Below, one piece after another: positions 44,909-55,417 of a stretch of 64,000 nucleotides of DNA. The notes beneath the pieces are model-generated. The model searched no databases, was not told the DNA's origin, and was given only the letters and a program-made list of their open reading frames with translations. Numbering within the stretch: the stretch's first letter is position 1; each line of letters opens with the position of its first letter. Source of the stretch: Arthonia radiata. Taxonomy: Eukaryota > Ascomycota > Arthoniomycetes > Arthoniales > Arthoniaceae. Location of the stretch: the NCBI GenBank assembly GCA_002989075.1, contig PSQN01000001.1, positions 1,729,153 through 1,793,152 on the forward strand, read 5' to 3'. A program made the translations under genes and the position numbers.

Positions 44909-45503
44909 CTTGGTCTGCAAAGTGAGTTGATCGATATCAATGACGAGCATGAAGCGTAACAAAGGACAAAAAAACAGGGGAAGCCAGCCATGGTCTGATA
45001 ATGAAGTGCGTAAGTATCAGAAAATGGCGCAAACAAACGCGATTGCGGTGACCTGCAACAAGCCGTCGCTGTCGGACATCTCTGACGAGCTAGCGCATGC
45101 ATCCAAGGTCTGGTAGCGGATAGCAACATTTATTTCTACACCGCCTTTTGAACATACGATCTGCTTGGTTCAGTGAGACCTTGGCTAAAATGTTCTATTT
45201 CTTGATGCTGGAGAGCTAGTGAACATCAGGATGTGATAGGTAAACTTCGAGTGCATCATGCGGAATCAGCACGTTCTGAATTAATGCAAACTTTCAAGTC
45301 AACGCCCCCAAGCGAAAGGCGTCAGCCAATCTAGCGGCACCGAGGTGGGAAGAGATACGAATATACTTGGCACCACCATGGTCCATGGAATGCTTCAAAC
45401 TTACACATGGAGTCCCGCGGAGGGGCTCTTTGTTCCGTACCCAAGACAGCCAGCACTGTCCTCGCGCCGAAGAAGGCACCGAAAGAAGTCTTCAGCGACT
45501 TGC
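44909..45503. other. Intergenic between BTB genes 2 and 3
   Basis: 595 bases; nothing beyond the expected BTB-2 promoter. Confidence 0.4.
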
Positions 45504-46402
45504 TCAGCTCGCCCAAACCCCGCAATAGTCACAGTTGCTTCGGAGGCTGACGAGCCGGAGACAATTCCGGCACTGAACGATAGGCGCAGGGCTTTCTTCC
45601 TCGGCCTTTGAAGTGCCTCCATTGCTTGAGAGCCCAATTGCAAGGTCATAAGAGAGGCCTGGAATGTCCTTGAGCATGATGCGGTTGCCTGCATCCTTGA
45701 CTAGCACTTTGTCCTTGTGCTTCATCAGAACCTTGAGCAGAATGTCCTTCAATTCGCGATCCTCCTGCATATCTTCGTCGTTGTTGTCATCGTAGACGCG
45801 CTTCGCAGCGAGGAAGGCGAAATGGGCGCCTTCAATACCGTTTGTGTGGGCAACGGCCTTGAAGTTCTCAAGCGCCACTACACAATCTGGTCAGTCTCTG
45901 CTGATGATGATTAACATAAGCCAACGGAGGACATGCTTTCGCTCAGACCTGGCAGCTGAAAGTACTTGGCGCGAGCGTAGACGCCAGCATGAAAGCTGGC
46001 AGCAGATTCCAAGCCGTCGGGCACAGAGTACTGAATGCCGTAGAGGTATTTCAGTACCGCGCCAAGTTCATGAGGATCTTCATCGTGGATCTCAAGTTTG
46101 CTATCGCCGCCCTACCCGCCTCTTTGTCAGTATCATGGAAAAGAAATGGCCAAGGTACTTGACGCACAGCGAAGCCGCCCTTGTCGGGAGCGAAGTAGCC
46201 GCCCTGGCTGGAGATGATGCACTTGTGGACCTTAAAGACCTTTTCGTTGCAATGAATCTCAATGTCGGAGAAGCTGCCGGTCTTGTAAAGTCTAGGCTGA
46301 CGTTAAAAGTTGTTTGCTATGCTCGGCTGCAATTGACACGCACTGGCGGATTGCTTCAGCTGGGATTTTGAAAGCCTCGTCGATCTTTGATGTTGACTCC
46401 AT
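45504..46402 (-). CDS. BTB/POZ protein 3, CxxC-CxxC tail
   Basis: Exons: complement 46344..46402, 46168..46291, 45937..46111 and 45504..45877; 243 residues. BTB motifs are FSDIEIHCNEKVFKVHKCII, LEIHDEDPHELGAV, LKYLYGIQYSVPDG. The last intron (59 nt) is modelled with a GC donor (A|GCATGT) and acceptor GTGTAG, because this gives LPGLSE|MALENFKAV like the sisters; a GT donor 13 bases upstream would cut LPG short. The tail ends C-x2-C-x9-C-x2-C (CRNC, CDYC), a short zinc-ribbon-like knuckle pair. Confidence 0.78.
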
Positions 46403-47192
46403 GATGGCTTGGTGGATGAATGGTACTGGTTTTCGCTCACGGGATGACTTTCAAAGATGTTGAAAGGTCGAAGGATGAACAGCGGTAGATGAAGACATGA
46501 AACCGAGGATGACGCGACGTACCAGAAAAGGTAACTTATTTCGCGCGTTTGTAAGGTGAAGGTGTCTGCTTGAGGTGATAGGCGCCAACATACTTATACA
46601 CCGCATGACAGATCTTGATGTCGAGGATCAGTGAGCCGACAACGGCGAGTGGTTCGCCGTCCACCAAGGCGTCCGACGAGGAGTCTTTAGCGACGAGCGT
46701 AGCCATATATTCTCACATGTCTCTCAGCCCTCCTATCTTTGCTCGATCCATCTCAAGCATACCCCTGTAGATTACAGATCCGAAAGCTTAGGCAATCAAT
46801 ACTGGGGTGGACGTAAGTGAAAATTGGGCAGGTGAACCGTCTATAGAGATATCTTAAGCTACACGTGGCAAGCTCAGTCGCGCGTACCGTCTTTGATCCG
46901 GCTACATTTACTTGAGCGCGATGGAAGAAATACACTTCTAGACATAGCATCAGCTTGGACGCTTGTTTCCTCCTCGAGATGATGCTTATTGGCATGATCT
47001 AATGCATGCTGTCTTGGAAAACACATCACACAAGGCTCAACGCCAAACCACAGCCGATATCAGACGCCAGACGCATCTGCATCCAGATTTGGCGAAATCT
47101 CTCGGAATGGAGATTAGATCGCTGGCATTTAAGATGCGAACCATACCGTGAGCAATGAGCAGGTCACCCATCTTCTCGATGCTCTCCAAGCC
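46403..47192. other. Intergenic between BTB genes 3 and 4
   Basis: 790 bases, the widest gap in the cluster. A 56-codon minus-strand frame lies inside it (listed separately). Confidence 0.4.
46536..46706 (-). CDS. Small hypothetical ORF inside the BTB cluster
   Basis: ATG 46706 to TAA 46536; 56 residues (MATLVAKDSSSDA, ending KRAK). It has no recognised domain. It might be an unrecognised exon, a remnant of another copy, or chance. Confidence 0.15.
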   Translation of the reverse strand: MATLVAKDSSSDALVDGEPLAVVGSLILDIKICHAVYKYVGAYHLKQTPSPYKRAK

Positions 47193-48266
47193 TCATCCCG
47201 TGCGAGAGCTGCGCATGGACGCCATAAAGTCATTGGAGAAGAGGCTTCGCTGCTGCGGAGCGACTGGAGATTGAGCAAATAAACTTGCTGTGGGGCCATT
47301 GGAAGGAGTAGCAGAACTGAAGATACTGGCGTTTGAGGCGTTGAAAGGGTGCTCGTTGCCACTCCCGGCAATGCGGTCGAAAAGGCTGTTACTGTTCGCA
47401 GAAGTTGAAGGGTGCGGGGTTGCTGTTTGGAACAGACTGCTGGAAGTCTTCACCCCAGATACATTCGCTTTCTGCGAGTTTTCCATCTGCAGAGCGTTCT
47501 TGCGGACCAGGTCGTAGAGTAGCTCCGGGATCTCCTTGACGATTGAGGCGTTGTCAGGCTCCTCAAGGATGACATGAGGAAGACTTGTGTAGAAGACGTC
47601 CACAAGGACATCTCTCATACCGCGCACGTGTCCTGGAGTGCCTTCGTACACGATTCTGGCTGCCGAAAGAAACTGGTTCATATCGATGCAACTCGAATTG
47701 GGTGATTCCTCTTTGAACTGCCTCAGTGCCTCGAGTTGAAGTCCTGGAAGCTGATAGTACTCCGCTGCTGCGAAGACTTGCGCATGGAAGACAGCAGGCT
47801 GATCTGATTCGCAAATGTAGTTGAGGCCTGGATCTCGGGGTGTCAGGGGAAAGTACCTTGACAATGATCGATGCCAGCTACGGGCTGCGTTGAACTCACC
47901 GTAAAGAAAGCGAAGAGTAGCTCCAAGGACGTCCGGGTCATCCTCGTTGAGCTCTATGATGCCATGATTGCCCTCCTACAAGCAATGTCAATCACCGGCT
48001 TCCCAATCACGTGTTGTGTCGCAAGTTCGGAACCAACCTTGAACCCTTTCTTGCTAGCCGCATGGAAAAAGCCTTCTTGGCAACTGATGATGACTTTGTG
48101 GACTTTGAACTGTTTGTCGTTGCATTTGATGATGAAGTCTGATCCTTCGCCGGTTTCGTAGAGCCTTATAATAATGAGTAAGAGACTTGTGAGCTCTTCA
48201 TTGGCGCTCAAAGGCTTACTTGCGAATGCCGTTTGCGAGCGCAACTGAGGCGTTGTCTGATGACAT
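47193..48266 (-). CDS. BTB/POZ protein 4 with an SLF-rich tail
   Basis: Exons: complement 48220..48266, 48038..48164, 47900..47975 and 47193..47827; 294 residues. BTB domain: LYETGEGSDFIIKC, QFKVHKVIISCQEGFF, EGNHGIIELNEDDPDV, RFLYGLNYICESD. It has a different third intron (after FLYG) and lacks the one after LPGLQ. The tail carries repeated (S/A)SLF, SIF and SLFSND segments in Ser/Asn/Pro-rich sequence, reminiscent of weak nucleoporin-type FG tracts. No cysteine knuckles. Confidence 0.8.
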
Positions 48267-48967
48267 GTTGTATTGGACGGCTCGTTGTTGGGAAGCAAAG
48301 AGCGGTCTTCGACACTATTTGAGAATGTGTCGGAAGTTGGAGTGATTGGGAACAATGCAAATCAAGGAAGTTACGCCAAGCCAAATCAGTTTGCATATGC
48401 TGCTTTCTACCTTCTCTGATATTTGCTGAAGGGAGGTGACACAAGCAGCACTTGCAGGGTTGTAATCTACGTCTGGCCTGCTTACTACTGTGCTACCACG
48501 TGTCTGGGCCTTTGATCCTTCATTACACAGCTGCATTTCATTATTATTTGCTTTCAGCAACGGTTCCACATTCTTTGCATGACCATCCGGCTCCAAGTGA
48601 AAGCTGCAGCGGTGTTATATTCGCCTCAGTCGAGATGCTATTCGGCGCGCCCCCAGTCATTACGCTTGGAAGAGGCTTTCAATCATTGACTGATGATAGG
48701 GGCGTCTGTAATCATAGCGCAATACAGCAATCTTGCATTGTGAAACAGAGAATATGGAGACACAAAAGTGAAGATTTCCATCCTTTGTGAGATGTAATCT
48801 CCGACGTTGTTCCGACGTTGAGCCGGCCAGTTCAATAACCTACCAGCCTCTGTCTGCCACATTTGCCGCATCGTTGAGGTCTGTTAGTCTATCTCCGTCT
48901 GTGATCATACAACGTGTGTTCGCTTTTCATGTCTTTGCCTTGCAGCGCCTCAAATGACTTCATCCCC
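48267..48967. other. Intergenic between BTB genes 4 and 5
   Basis: 701 bases; BTB-4 promoter side. No extra gene recognised. Confidence 0.4.
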
Positions 48968-49846
48968 TCATGCAGCGGTGCAGAATGGACAGGAAACATC
49001 ACAGCCTCTCAGATCGGTGCGGCGAACGTCCGTATAGTTGAGGAGTGCGAACTTGAGACCACAATTCGAGCACGAGCCCCACAACTGGTCCGAGAGCGGA
49101 CGGTATGCGTGCGTGCGTGCCACTTCCAGCAACAGCCTCGGCGTTCCTTCGAGCAAGGCTTGACACTCGGCGTTATCGACCGTTGTAAATTTGACGTTGT
49201 CCGAGGCGGTTTTCACGAGTATCCCACGCAAGCCAAGATCGTCTTCAGACGCTTGATAAATGGTCTCAGCTGCGGCTAGTGCCCATCTGGCACCGTCAGT
49301 GCCGCTTTCAGCAAGGTGTCGAAAGGCGTCTTTGGATGCTGAGCAAATGTCAATGTTGATCATGCAGTACGAGTATACTTGCATACCTCTCTTGAGCGCA
49401 GGCATCTGATAGTAGTCCGCTCTGGTGTCCAGTTGAGCGAGAAGAGTAGCCTTCTGCGGCCCAGGAGGCATTGTGTCCGGGACGCAGTAGATGAATTTCA
49501 ACATTGCCTCGATCACCGGCAGGTCCTCTTCATCTGAGAGACGGATAATGCCTTCCTGACCCTCCTGAGCATGCACTTCACTTGAAGTTCATCTATGGGT
49601 ACCCATGTTCTATAACAGCTCACCTTGAATGTCGTCTTTAGCGCTGATGCGAAGTAGCCGCTACAGCCTGCGAGTACAACCTTGTGCGCAAGAAAGGTCT
49701 TGCCTCGACAGCGAACCTGAACGTCGGCATGTTCTGGATTGTCAAAAGCACTGTCTAATGAGTCGCCTGCTTATGCACAGTCTCTGCGACGCCGCAACTT
49801 ACTTCGAAATGCTCTCGGCGAGACCGTATTTGTGATGGTCAGCCAT
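48968..49846 (-). CDS. BTB/POZ protein 5, CxxC tail
   Basis: Exons: complement 49803..49846, 49624..49750, 49387..49564 and 48968..49338; 239 residues. BTB motifs are more diverged: KTFLAHKVVLAGCSGYF, EGQEGIIRLSDEEDLP, LKFIYCVPDTMPPG. Helical repeat ARWALAAAETIYQ follows. The tail has CSNC and, near the end, CPFC, spaced about 20 residues, with a further Cys between. Intron positions equal those of BTB-2 and BTB-3. Confidence 0.8.
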
Positions 49847-50426
49847 GACGGTTCGTAACAGAATGAAAGAAGCAGGGTTGCGATCTGGTGTCGAAACCAG
49901 TCGATGGCGCCGACGGGTCAGCAACAATTTGCAGATAGAAGCAAACGCGACGGTGGGAGGTACATCGAAGAAGCAGGTGACTCTCCGAAACACTGACCAC
50001 CACTTCAAACGGGCTTCGCATATGGATACCGAATTGGGAATGCGCGTTTGCAAGTCGGGAAGAGCCGCGAACTACATCTATACTGATCAGCCGTGCACCT
50101 TCTTGATCCTTCATTGTAGCATCCACACGTTCCGTTCTGCTGCCCAAACCGCATCCGCGGGTGGCCAGCGCGCCGGCGCTGTTTTGCAAAGCTCTCTTTG
50201 AAACCTGAAGAAACCCTAAGAAGGGACTGTGCTGCCACTTTTATCCCAGGTAAGTCCCAGAGTATCCACGCATGTAATTCTGTGCGTCTTTCCCGTTCTT
50301 TCAGCGGCCAGTCTGCCGGCACTGCTCTAGAACGATCGATTTGGACCCTGTTGTAACTGGCTCGAGTGCTGTACAACAACATTCGTTCTGACATTGCTCC
50401 CCGAGGCCAAGATCGAGTATCATACA
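49847..50426. promoter_or_regulatory. Divergent region between BTB genes 5 and 6
   Basis: 580 bases between outward starts, so it should hold both promoters. No motif was identified. ORFs on both strands here look like chance. Confidence 0.4.
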
Positions 50427-51302
50427 ATGACACCCACAGAGGCCTTGAGTGAAGGCTTAAAAACGTATGTCAGTGTCATCTTGCATATCAACAGCATACT
50501 GAAAAAAATTCACTAGGTTGTTCGCGACATCGGAGTTCTCAGACTTCCAGATTATATGCAAGAGCATGGTCTTCAAGGTCCACAAGGGCATTATCGGAGC
50601 TCAAGGAGGCTTTTTTGCCAAAGTCTGCAAGAAAGGCTTTAAAGTAGGCAAAGCTTACCATTCGCGACTACACTAGGGACCCCAACTGATCTTGCAAAGG
50701 AAGGGGAGAAGAATGAAGTCACTCTAACTGAAGATGATCCCAAGGTTGTCCGTGCCGCGCTTGAGTACCTCTATGGTATCCAATACAAGGTGCCGGAGTC
50801 CTGCGAGAATCCTGCCAAGTTCCACATCTGGGTCTACCGCAAGGCCGATTTCTTTCAGCTGCCAAAACTGAAAGAGTACGCAAGGTCGAGATATGTGGAA
50901 CTATTGCTTTCGGGATACGATGGCGCTCGACACGGCTTTTTTGCAGCAAGCGAGGTCTTCGGTCCTAGCGAAGTGTCTGACAATGCGCTCAGGAATCCAC
51001 TACTTTCTGTGACGATCAAGCATCTTGACGATTTGGTAAGTGGCGAGCCCAACGAAGATCTCGAGGGGCAGCGGCTTTTCTTCCTTCGTCATGGCGACTT
51101 TGCAGCCCGCATCATACAGAGTCAGCGCTTTGCACGGGGATTCAGTGGAGCGTCACAGCGACGCGCGTACATTTGCGCACGCTGCGGGATCATTGTACGT
51201 CTCGGAGACCACGCTGTCTATACACCAAGCAGTGTACTCGCGTGCAAGAATTCAGCAATTTGTGGTTACTCAGCTCCGCTCAAAAGTTGGACGCCCGTCT
51301 GA
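50427..51302 (+). CDS. BTB/POZ protein 6, inverted copy, Cys tail
   Basis: Exons: 50427..50464, 50517..50643 and 50700..51302; 255 residues. BTB motifs: LFATSEFSDFQIIC, VFKVHKGIIGAQGGFF, EGEKNEVTLTEDDP, LEYLYGIQYKVPES. Intron 3 of the sisters is absent; the sequence reads straight through LPKLKEYARSRY. The tail has CARC and then two further Cys five residues apart (CKNSAIC) instead of a second CxxC. It is the only plus-strand copy and closes the cluster. Confidence 0.8.
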
Positions 51303-51710
51303 AAAATCCTCAGCATGCAGGCAAGGTATTTTTTAGTTCATAGTCCATCAAAGCCGTGATGCGCAGTTCAACCACTACTGTGACAGGACGTGTCGGGCAC
51401 GGACATAAGCTTCTTCACCGCTCATTGAAAGCACGAACCGTCTTGGCCAAACTCTGCTGGGCAGGTTGCTCAAGCTCGACGCACACCATACGTGCGGCAG
51501 GCCTATCATGCAACCACGTTGCTGAGCAGGTCTGGAGACAGGGAAAATGGTGAAGAACGGTATTAAACGGAAGCATATGCAAAGACTGTCAAAGAAGGTA
51601 CCACTGGTGTGACTTACTACTCAGTCTGAAATTCAAGTCTTGCCCAACTTACCGATGCCATATCGCATACTTGCTTTGATACTGACACCATGTACTCGGC
51701 GCGGTGAAAC
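51303..51710. other. Convergent intergenic region
   Basis: 408 bases between BTB-6 and mgs1, both 3' ends. Only chance frames. Confidence 0.4.
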
Positions 51711-53702
51711 CTACAGCTCCCAATCATCGATCTCGATCGGCGGCCCTTCGCCCTGCCTGGCCATGCACGGCACGGCTTCGGGACCACCGGGATCCCAGTC
51801 GCTGGCTGGTACTTCTTTTTCATCATTTTGCAATGGGCCGTCCCTTAACCCATAGGGCTCTTCGACCGCTTCAGCCATACTGGTGCCTTGAGCATCTGTA
51901 TCAGCATCCTCCATGCTCTCCTCAACCTTATCAGCACCACTCGTTGTCTGACCACCGGTCTCATCTTGCCTGGCGGATACCTCACCCTCATCTCCAAGCA
52001 AGTCCGGATCCACCTCCTCGCCCAAGTCGAGATTTCCAAGAAATGTCCGTTCCCTCAATCCTTCCGGCAAGTACTCCTGCACCACTTCTCCATCTTTGAA
52101 GTCAGGGTTGTACTTGTACTCCTTCCCTGCGCCCATCTCCCTCAGCAAGCGCGTACTCGCATTCCGTAGATGCCACGGGATCTCCGTCCCTCTTCCTGCG
52201 CCGGCTTTGCCACCGGCACCACCGCCTTCTTCACGCACAGCGGCGGCAGCAGCTTTATAACCTCGGTAGCTGCGTATGCTCTTTGGTGCCAACGCCAATG
52301 CTGTAGCGCAATGCGCGAGGTTAATTCGGCACTCGGGCATGCCGATCTTTTCGCAGGCGGTGTGTGTAGCGATTGCGAGAGGGAGCAGCGTGTCGCTTGC
52401 GAGCCCGACGTCCTCGGAGGCGATCACCACCATGCGGCGCGCGATGAAGAGGGGATCTTCTCCGCCTTCGACCATGCGCGCGAGGTAGTACAATGCTCCG
52501 TCGGCACTTGACCCGCGTACTGACTTGTGGAAGGCGCTGATTAGCGTGTAGTGGGCGTCGCCTGCTCGGTCGTGAGATATTGTGGCTTTGAGGTGTGTTT
52601 GGAGGTCTGGGAGGGTGATGTTGGGGTTTGAAGTGGTGAGTGAGAGGGTGATCTCGAGGAGATTGATGGCGGTACGAGCATCGCCGGCGGAGATGCGTGA
52701 GAGGTAGTCCAGAAGTTCGGTGTCCAGCAGGGGTGGTGGCGCAGTAAGGGCCATGCGCTCGCATTCGAGGTGAAGGGCCCTCGTCAGGATAGAGGCAATG
52801 TCGGCGTCCTTGAGAGACTCAAGCGTGAAGACGCGGCAGCGCGAGAGAAGTGCGTGTATGACTTTGAAAGATGGATTCTCAGTGGTGGCACCAATAAGGG
52901 TGATGGTACCGTCTTCCACCGGGCGAAGGAAGACATCTTGCTGTGACTTTGAGAAGCGGTGGATCTCGTCGCAGAAGACGACAGTGCGTCTTCGTGTCAG
53001 ATTGAGCTCATTAGCTGCCTCTGTGAATATCTTCTTCAGCTCCACCACGGATGTCGCAGTTGCGTTGAGCTCGACGAAGCGGGACTGGCTTTGGCTGGCC
53101 ATTAGTCGGGCTATCGTCGTTTTGCCTGTGCCTGGACCACCCCATAACACCATCGAAGGTAGTTTATTTGCTTCTATCATGATGCGCAAGAGGCCGTGCG
53201 TAGCGAGCAGCGGCTGGCCTGTGATGTCTGCGAGTGTTCGAGGGCGCATGCGCTCGGCGAGAGGAGCATGGTCATTTGGTTTCGCTCGTTTTACAAAGGG
53301 CGGCGACGTCGTGGCGGGGCTTGTCGACCCTGCAGTCTTGTCATGATCTCCATCGGGAGAGCGCGAACGTTTCAGCCCATTGCTCGAAGGAAGACTTGAA
53401 GTCGCTTGCTGCTGTTCTGGTGGCGGTGGTCGAAGCGCTGGAGGCTGCGTTGCAGCAAATGGCTTTGCATCGTGCGTGGTATGCTTTTTGGCTGACTCTT
53501 GCGGCTTCAAGGCGGAACTTGGACCCTTTTGAAAGAAGCTACTGAAACCATGCCCATTCTTTTGCGCGCCTGGTGTGACCGGTTGCGCTTGAGTGGAGGC
53601 CTCTGGCGATGCTCCGTCGACATGGACTTCGCATCCTGAATCAATGTGCTCGTTGATATAGATCTGCTTGACGGGCTTGCCACATAGCGGACAGTCGACC
53701 AT
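51711..53702 (-). CDS. mgs1: Mgs1/WRNIP1 AAA+ ATPase (replication maintenance)
   Basis: Intronless, 663 residues. An N-terminal UBZ4-type ubiquitin-binding zinc finger (CPLC at 4 to HIDSGC at 24) comes first, then a disordered linker. The AAA+ core follows: Walker A GGPGTGKTT (188-196), Walker B VVFCDEIHRF (D245-E246), GATTENPSF (sensor 1) and ISAGDARTA (sensor 2). The C-terminal MgsA oligomerisation domain contains YYLARMVEGGEDP and PECRINLAHC. The family handles stalled forks and binds ubiquitinated PCNA in the nucleus. The acidic C-terminal 100 residues are variable. Confidence 0.95.
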   Translation of the reverse strand: MVDCPLCGKPVKQIYINEHIDSGCEVHVDGASPEASTQAQPVTPGAQKNGHGFSSFFQKGPSSALKPQESAKKHTTHDAKPFAATQPPALRPPPPEQQQATSSLPSSNGLKRSRSPDGDHDKTAGSTSPATTSPPFVKRAKPNDHAPLAERMRPRTLADITGQPLLATHGLLRIMIEANKLPSMVLWGGPGTGKTTIARLMASQSQSRFVELNATATSVVELKKIFTEAANELNLTRRRTVVFCDEIHRFSKSQQDVFLRPVEDGTITLIGATTENPSFKVIHALLSRCRVFTLESLKDADIASILTRALHLECERMALTAPPPLLDTELLDYLSRISAGDARTAINLLEITLSLTTSNPNITLPDLQTHLKATISHDRAGDAHYTLISAFHKSVRGSSADGALYYLARMVEGGEDPLFIARRMVVIASEDVGLASDTLLPLAIATHTACEKIGMPECRINLAHCATALALAPKSIRSYRGYKAAAAAVREEGGGAGGKAGAGRGTEIPWHLRNASTRLLREMGAGKEYKYNPDFKDGEVVQEYLPEGLRERTFLGNLDLGEEVDPDLLGDEGEVSARQDETGGQTTSGADKVEESMEDADTDAQGTSMAEAVEEPYGLRDGPLQNDEKEVPASDWDPGGPEAVPCMARQGEGPPIEIDDWEL

Positions 53703-53971
53703 GTGGGCATACGCAAGCCTTCACCATACTCAGACCACGACGCGAGTGTGGTCCAAATTGACGCGTTTCGGGGAACAGATTGAGCTCCCTAGTGTTCTTG
53801 GCATCAATGGCTAGCTTAAGCACAGGCCACATTCTGCGGCGATATCGGACTTCGTCACCAGTTTTCGTCCGAATCAGCACGCAACCCATCAGCATCTGCT
53901 TATTGCTAAGCGTGATTGATCTCACGGCTCCAAGGCCTTTCTGTTGCGCTAGATGAATCCCCGTCCGTAGC
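53703..53971. promoter_or_regulatory. Divergent promoter between mgs1 and the aminotransferase
   Basis: 269 bases between outward starts. An antisense frame spans it but is read as chance. Confidence 0.45.
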
Positions 53972-55417
53972 ATGCGAGTAATCGTCTCTCAGCAACCACT
54001 AGCCTCCGCAACAAGACAACTCCGATCACTTCTTCTCAGAGGAAACACAACAGACCTACGCACATCCCTCCGACTCTTCCAAACCTCCACCCACAAACAC
54101 ATTCATACACCCACCACAACCATGAACGGTCACCCTACCCCACCTCAAAAGCGGGACCCCTTCCGCCCCTCCCCTCGAGTCGCCGGCGCAAAGAAAGATG
54201 TCTGGTCCGTCGTCAACGAAGCCGCTGCGCTCTCCCCCCACCAACCCGTCGTAAACATGGGCCAAGGTTTCTTCGGCTACAATCCTCCCGCCTTCGTCCT
54301 CGACGCGCACAAAGCCGCTCTCGACTCCGTCGCCGCAAATCAATACTCCCTTCCGCGCGGGCGACCCCGGCTGCGCAAAGCGATCGGGGACGCGCACAGC
54401 AAGAGCTTTGGGTACGACATTAACCCTGATACTGAGGTGACGGTGACGACGGGCGCGAACGAGGGGATGCTGGCGGCGTTCATGGGGTTCCTGGATCACG
54501 GCGACGAGGTGATTGTGTTCGAACCGTTCTTTGATCAGTATGTCAGCAACATTGAGATGGGGAATGGGAAGGTGGTGTATGTGCCGATGCAACCGCCGAA
54601 GGAGGGAAATCACACGACAACGAGCGCGTCGGAGTGGAAGCTGGATATGGGAGAGCTCGAGGCGGCCATCACGCCCAAGACGAGGATGGTGGTGGTGAAT
54701 AGCCCGCATAACCCGGTGGGCAAGGTGTTCACGCGGCAAGAGTTGTTGGATATTGGAAACCTTTGCGTCAAGCATGGCTTGATCATCGTGAGCGATGAGG
54801 TCTATGACAAGCTTTACTACAGCGACTTCACGAGGATGTTCACGCTGAGTCCGGAGATCGCGCGGCATACGTTGACGGTGGGCAGTGGAGGCAAGAATTT
54901 CTACTGCACGGGCTGGCGGGTCGGATGGTTGATCGGGTACGACTACCTGATCGAACCGGTCATGAAGGCGCACACACGCATCTGCTTCTGCAGTCCGAGT
55001 CCGCCGCAAGAGGCGCTGGCGACTGCGCTGGAGAAGGCAGATGAGCACGACTTTTGGAACCAGTCACGAGAAGAGATGCTGAGTAAGGTGAAGCGTTTCG
55101 TGAGCATCTTTGATGAGCTGGGCGTGCCGTACAGCATGCCGGAAGGCGGCTACTTTATCATGGCGAACTTCGCGAAGGTGAAGCTTCCGGATGACTATAA
55201 GTTCCCTGACGATTTAATGGAGCGGCCGAGAGACTACCGTCTGGCGTGGTTCTTGATCATGGAGCTCGGTGTCGTGACGATCTGCCCGAGTGAGTTCATG
55301 ACGCCGGCGAAGAAGCACACGGTCGAGGATTGGTTGAGGTTCGCAATTTGCAAGGACGATCAGATCCTCGACGATGCGAAGGAGAGACTGAGGGGGTTGA
55401 AGAAGTACATGACGTGA
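53972..55417 (+). CDS. BNA3-like: Kynurenine-type aminotransferase (PLP fold I)
   Basis: Intronless. From ATG 53972, 481 residues; from a second in-frame ATG at 54122, 431 residues. The first 40 residues are Arg/Ser/Leu-rich with no acids near the start (ATRQLRSLLLRG), like a mitochondrial presequence, so two products are possible. PLP signatures: NQYSLPRGRPRLRKAI, TVTTGANEGM, NSPHNPVGKV, VSDEVYDKLYY, and GSGGKNFYCTGWRVGW with the Schiff-base lysine K308. The family converts kynurenine to kynurenic acid using 2-oxo acids; a wider aminotransferase range cannot be ruled out. Confidence 0.88.
   Translation: MRVIVSQQPLASATRQLRSLLLRGNTTDLRTSLRLFQTSTHKHIHTPTTTMNGHPTPPQKRDPFRPSPRVAGAKKDVWSVVNEAAALSPHQPVVNMGQGFFGYNPPAFVLDAHKAALDSVAANQYSLPRGRPRLRKAIGDAHSKSFGYDINPDTEVTVTTGANEGMLAAFMGFLDHGDEVIVFEPFFDQYVSNIEMGNGKVVYVPMQPPKEGNHTTTSASEWKLDMGELEAAITPKTRMVVVNSPHNPVGKVFTRQELLDIGNLCVKHGLIIVSDEVYDKLYYSDFTRMFTLSPEIARHTLTVGSGGKNFYCTGWRVGWLIGYDYLIEPVMKAHTRICFCSPSPPQEALATALEKADEHDFWNQSREEMLSKVKRFVSIFDELGVPYSMPEGGYFIMANFAKVKLPDDYKFPDDLMERPRDYRLAWFLIMELGVVTICPSEFMTPAKKHTVEDWLRFAICKDDQILDDAKERLRGLKKYMT

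Noticed and set aside
45937-45960. GT donor within LPG in BTB-3 instead of the GC donor
   Set aside because: It would delete the LPGLSE block conserved in the paralogs. Kept only as a possible alternative.
54056-55048. 330-codon open frame antisense to the aminotransferase
   Set aside because: GC-rich third positions in the sense gene create long antisense frames; the sense protein has clear PLP motifs and the antisense one has none.
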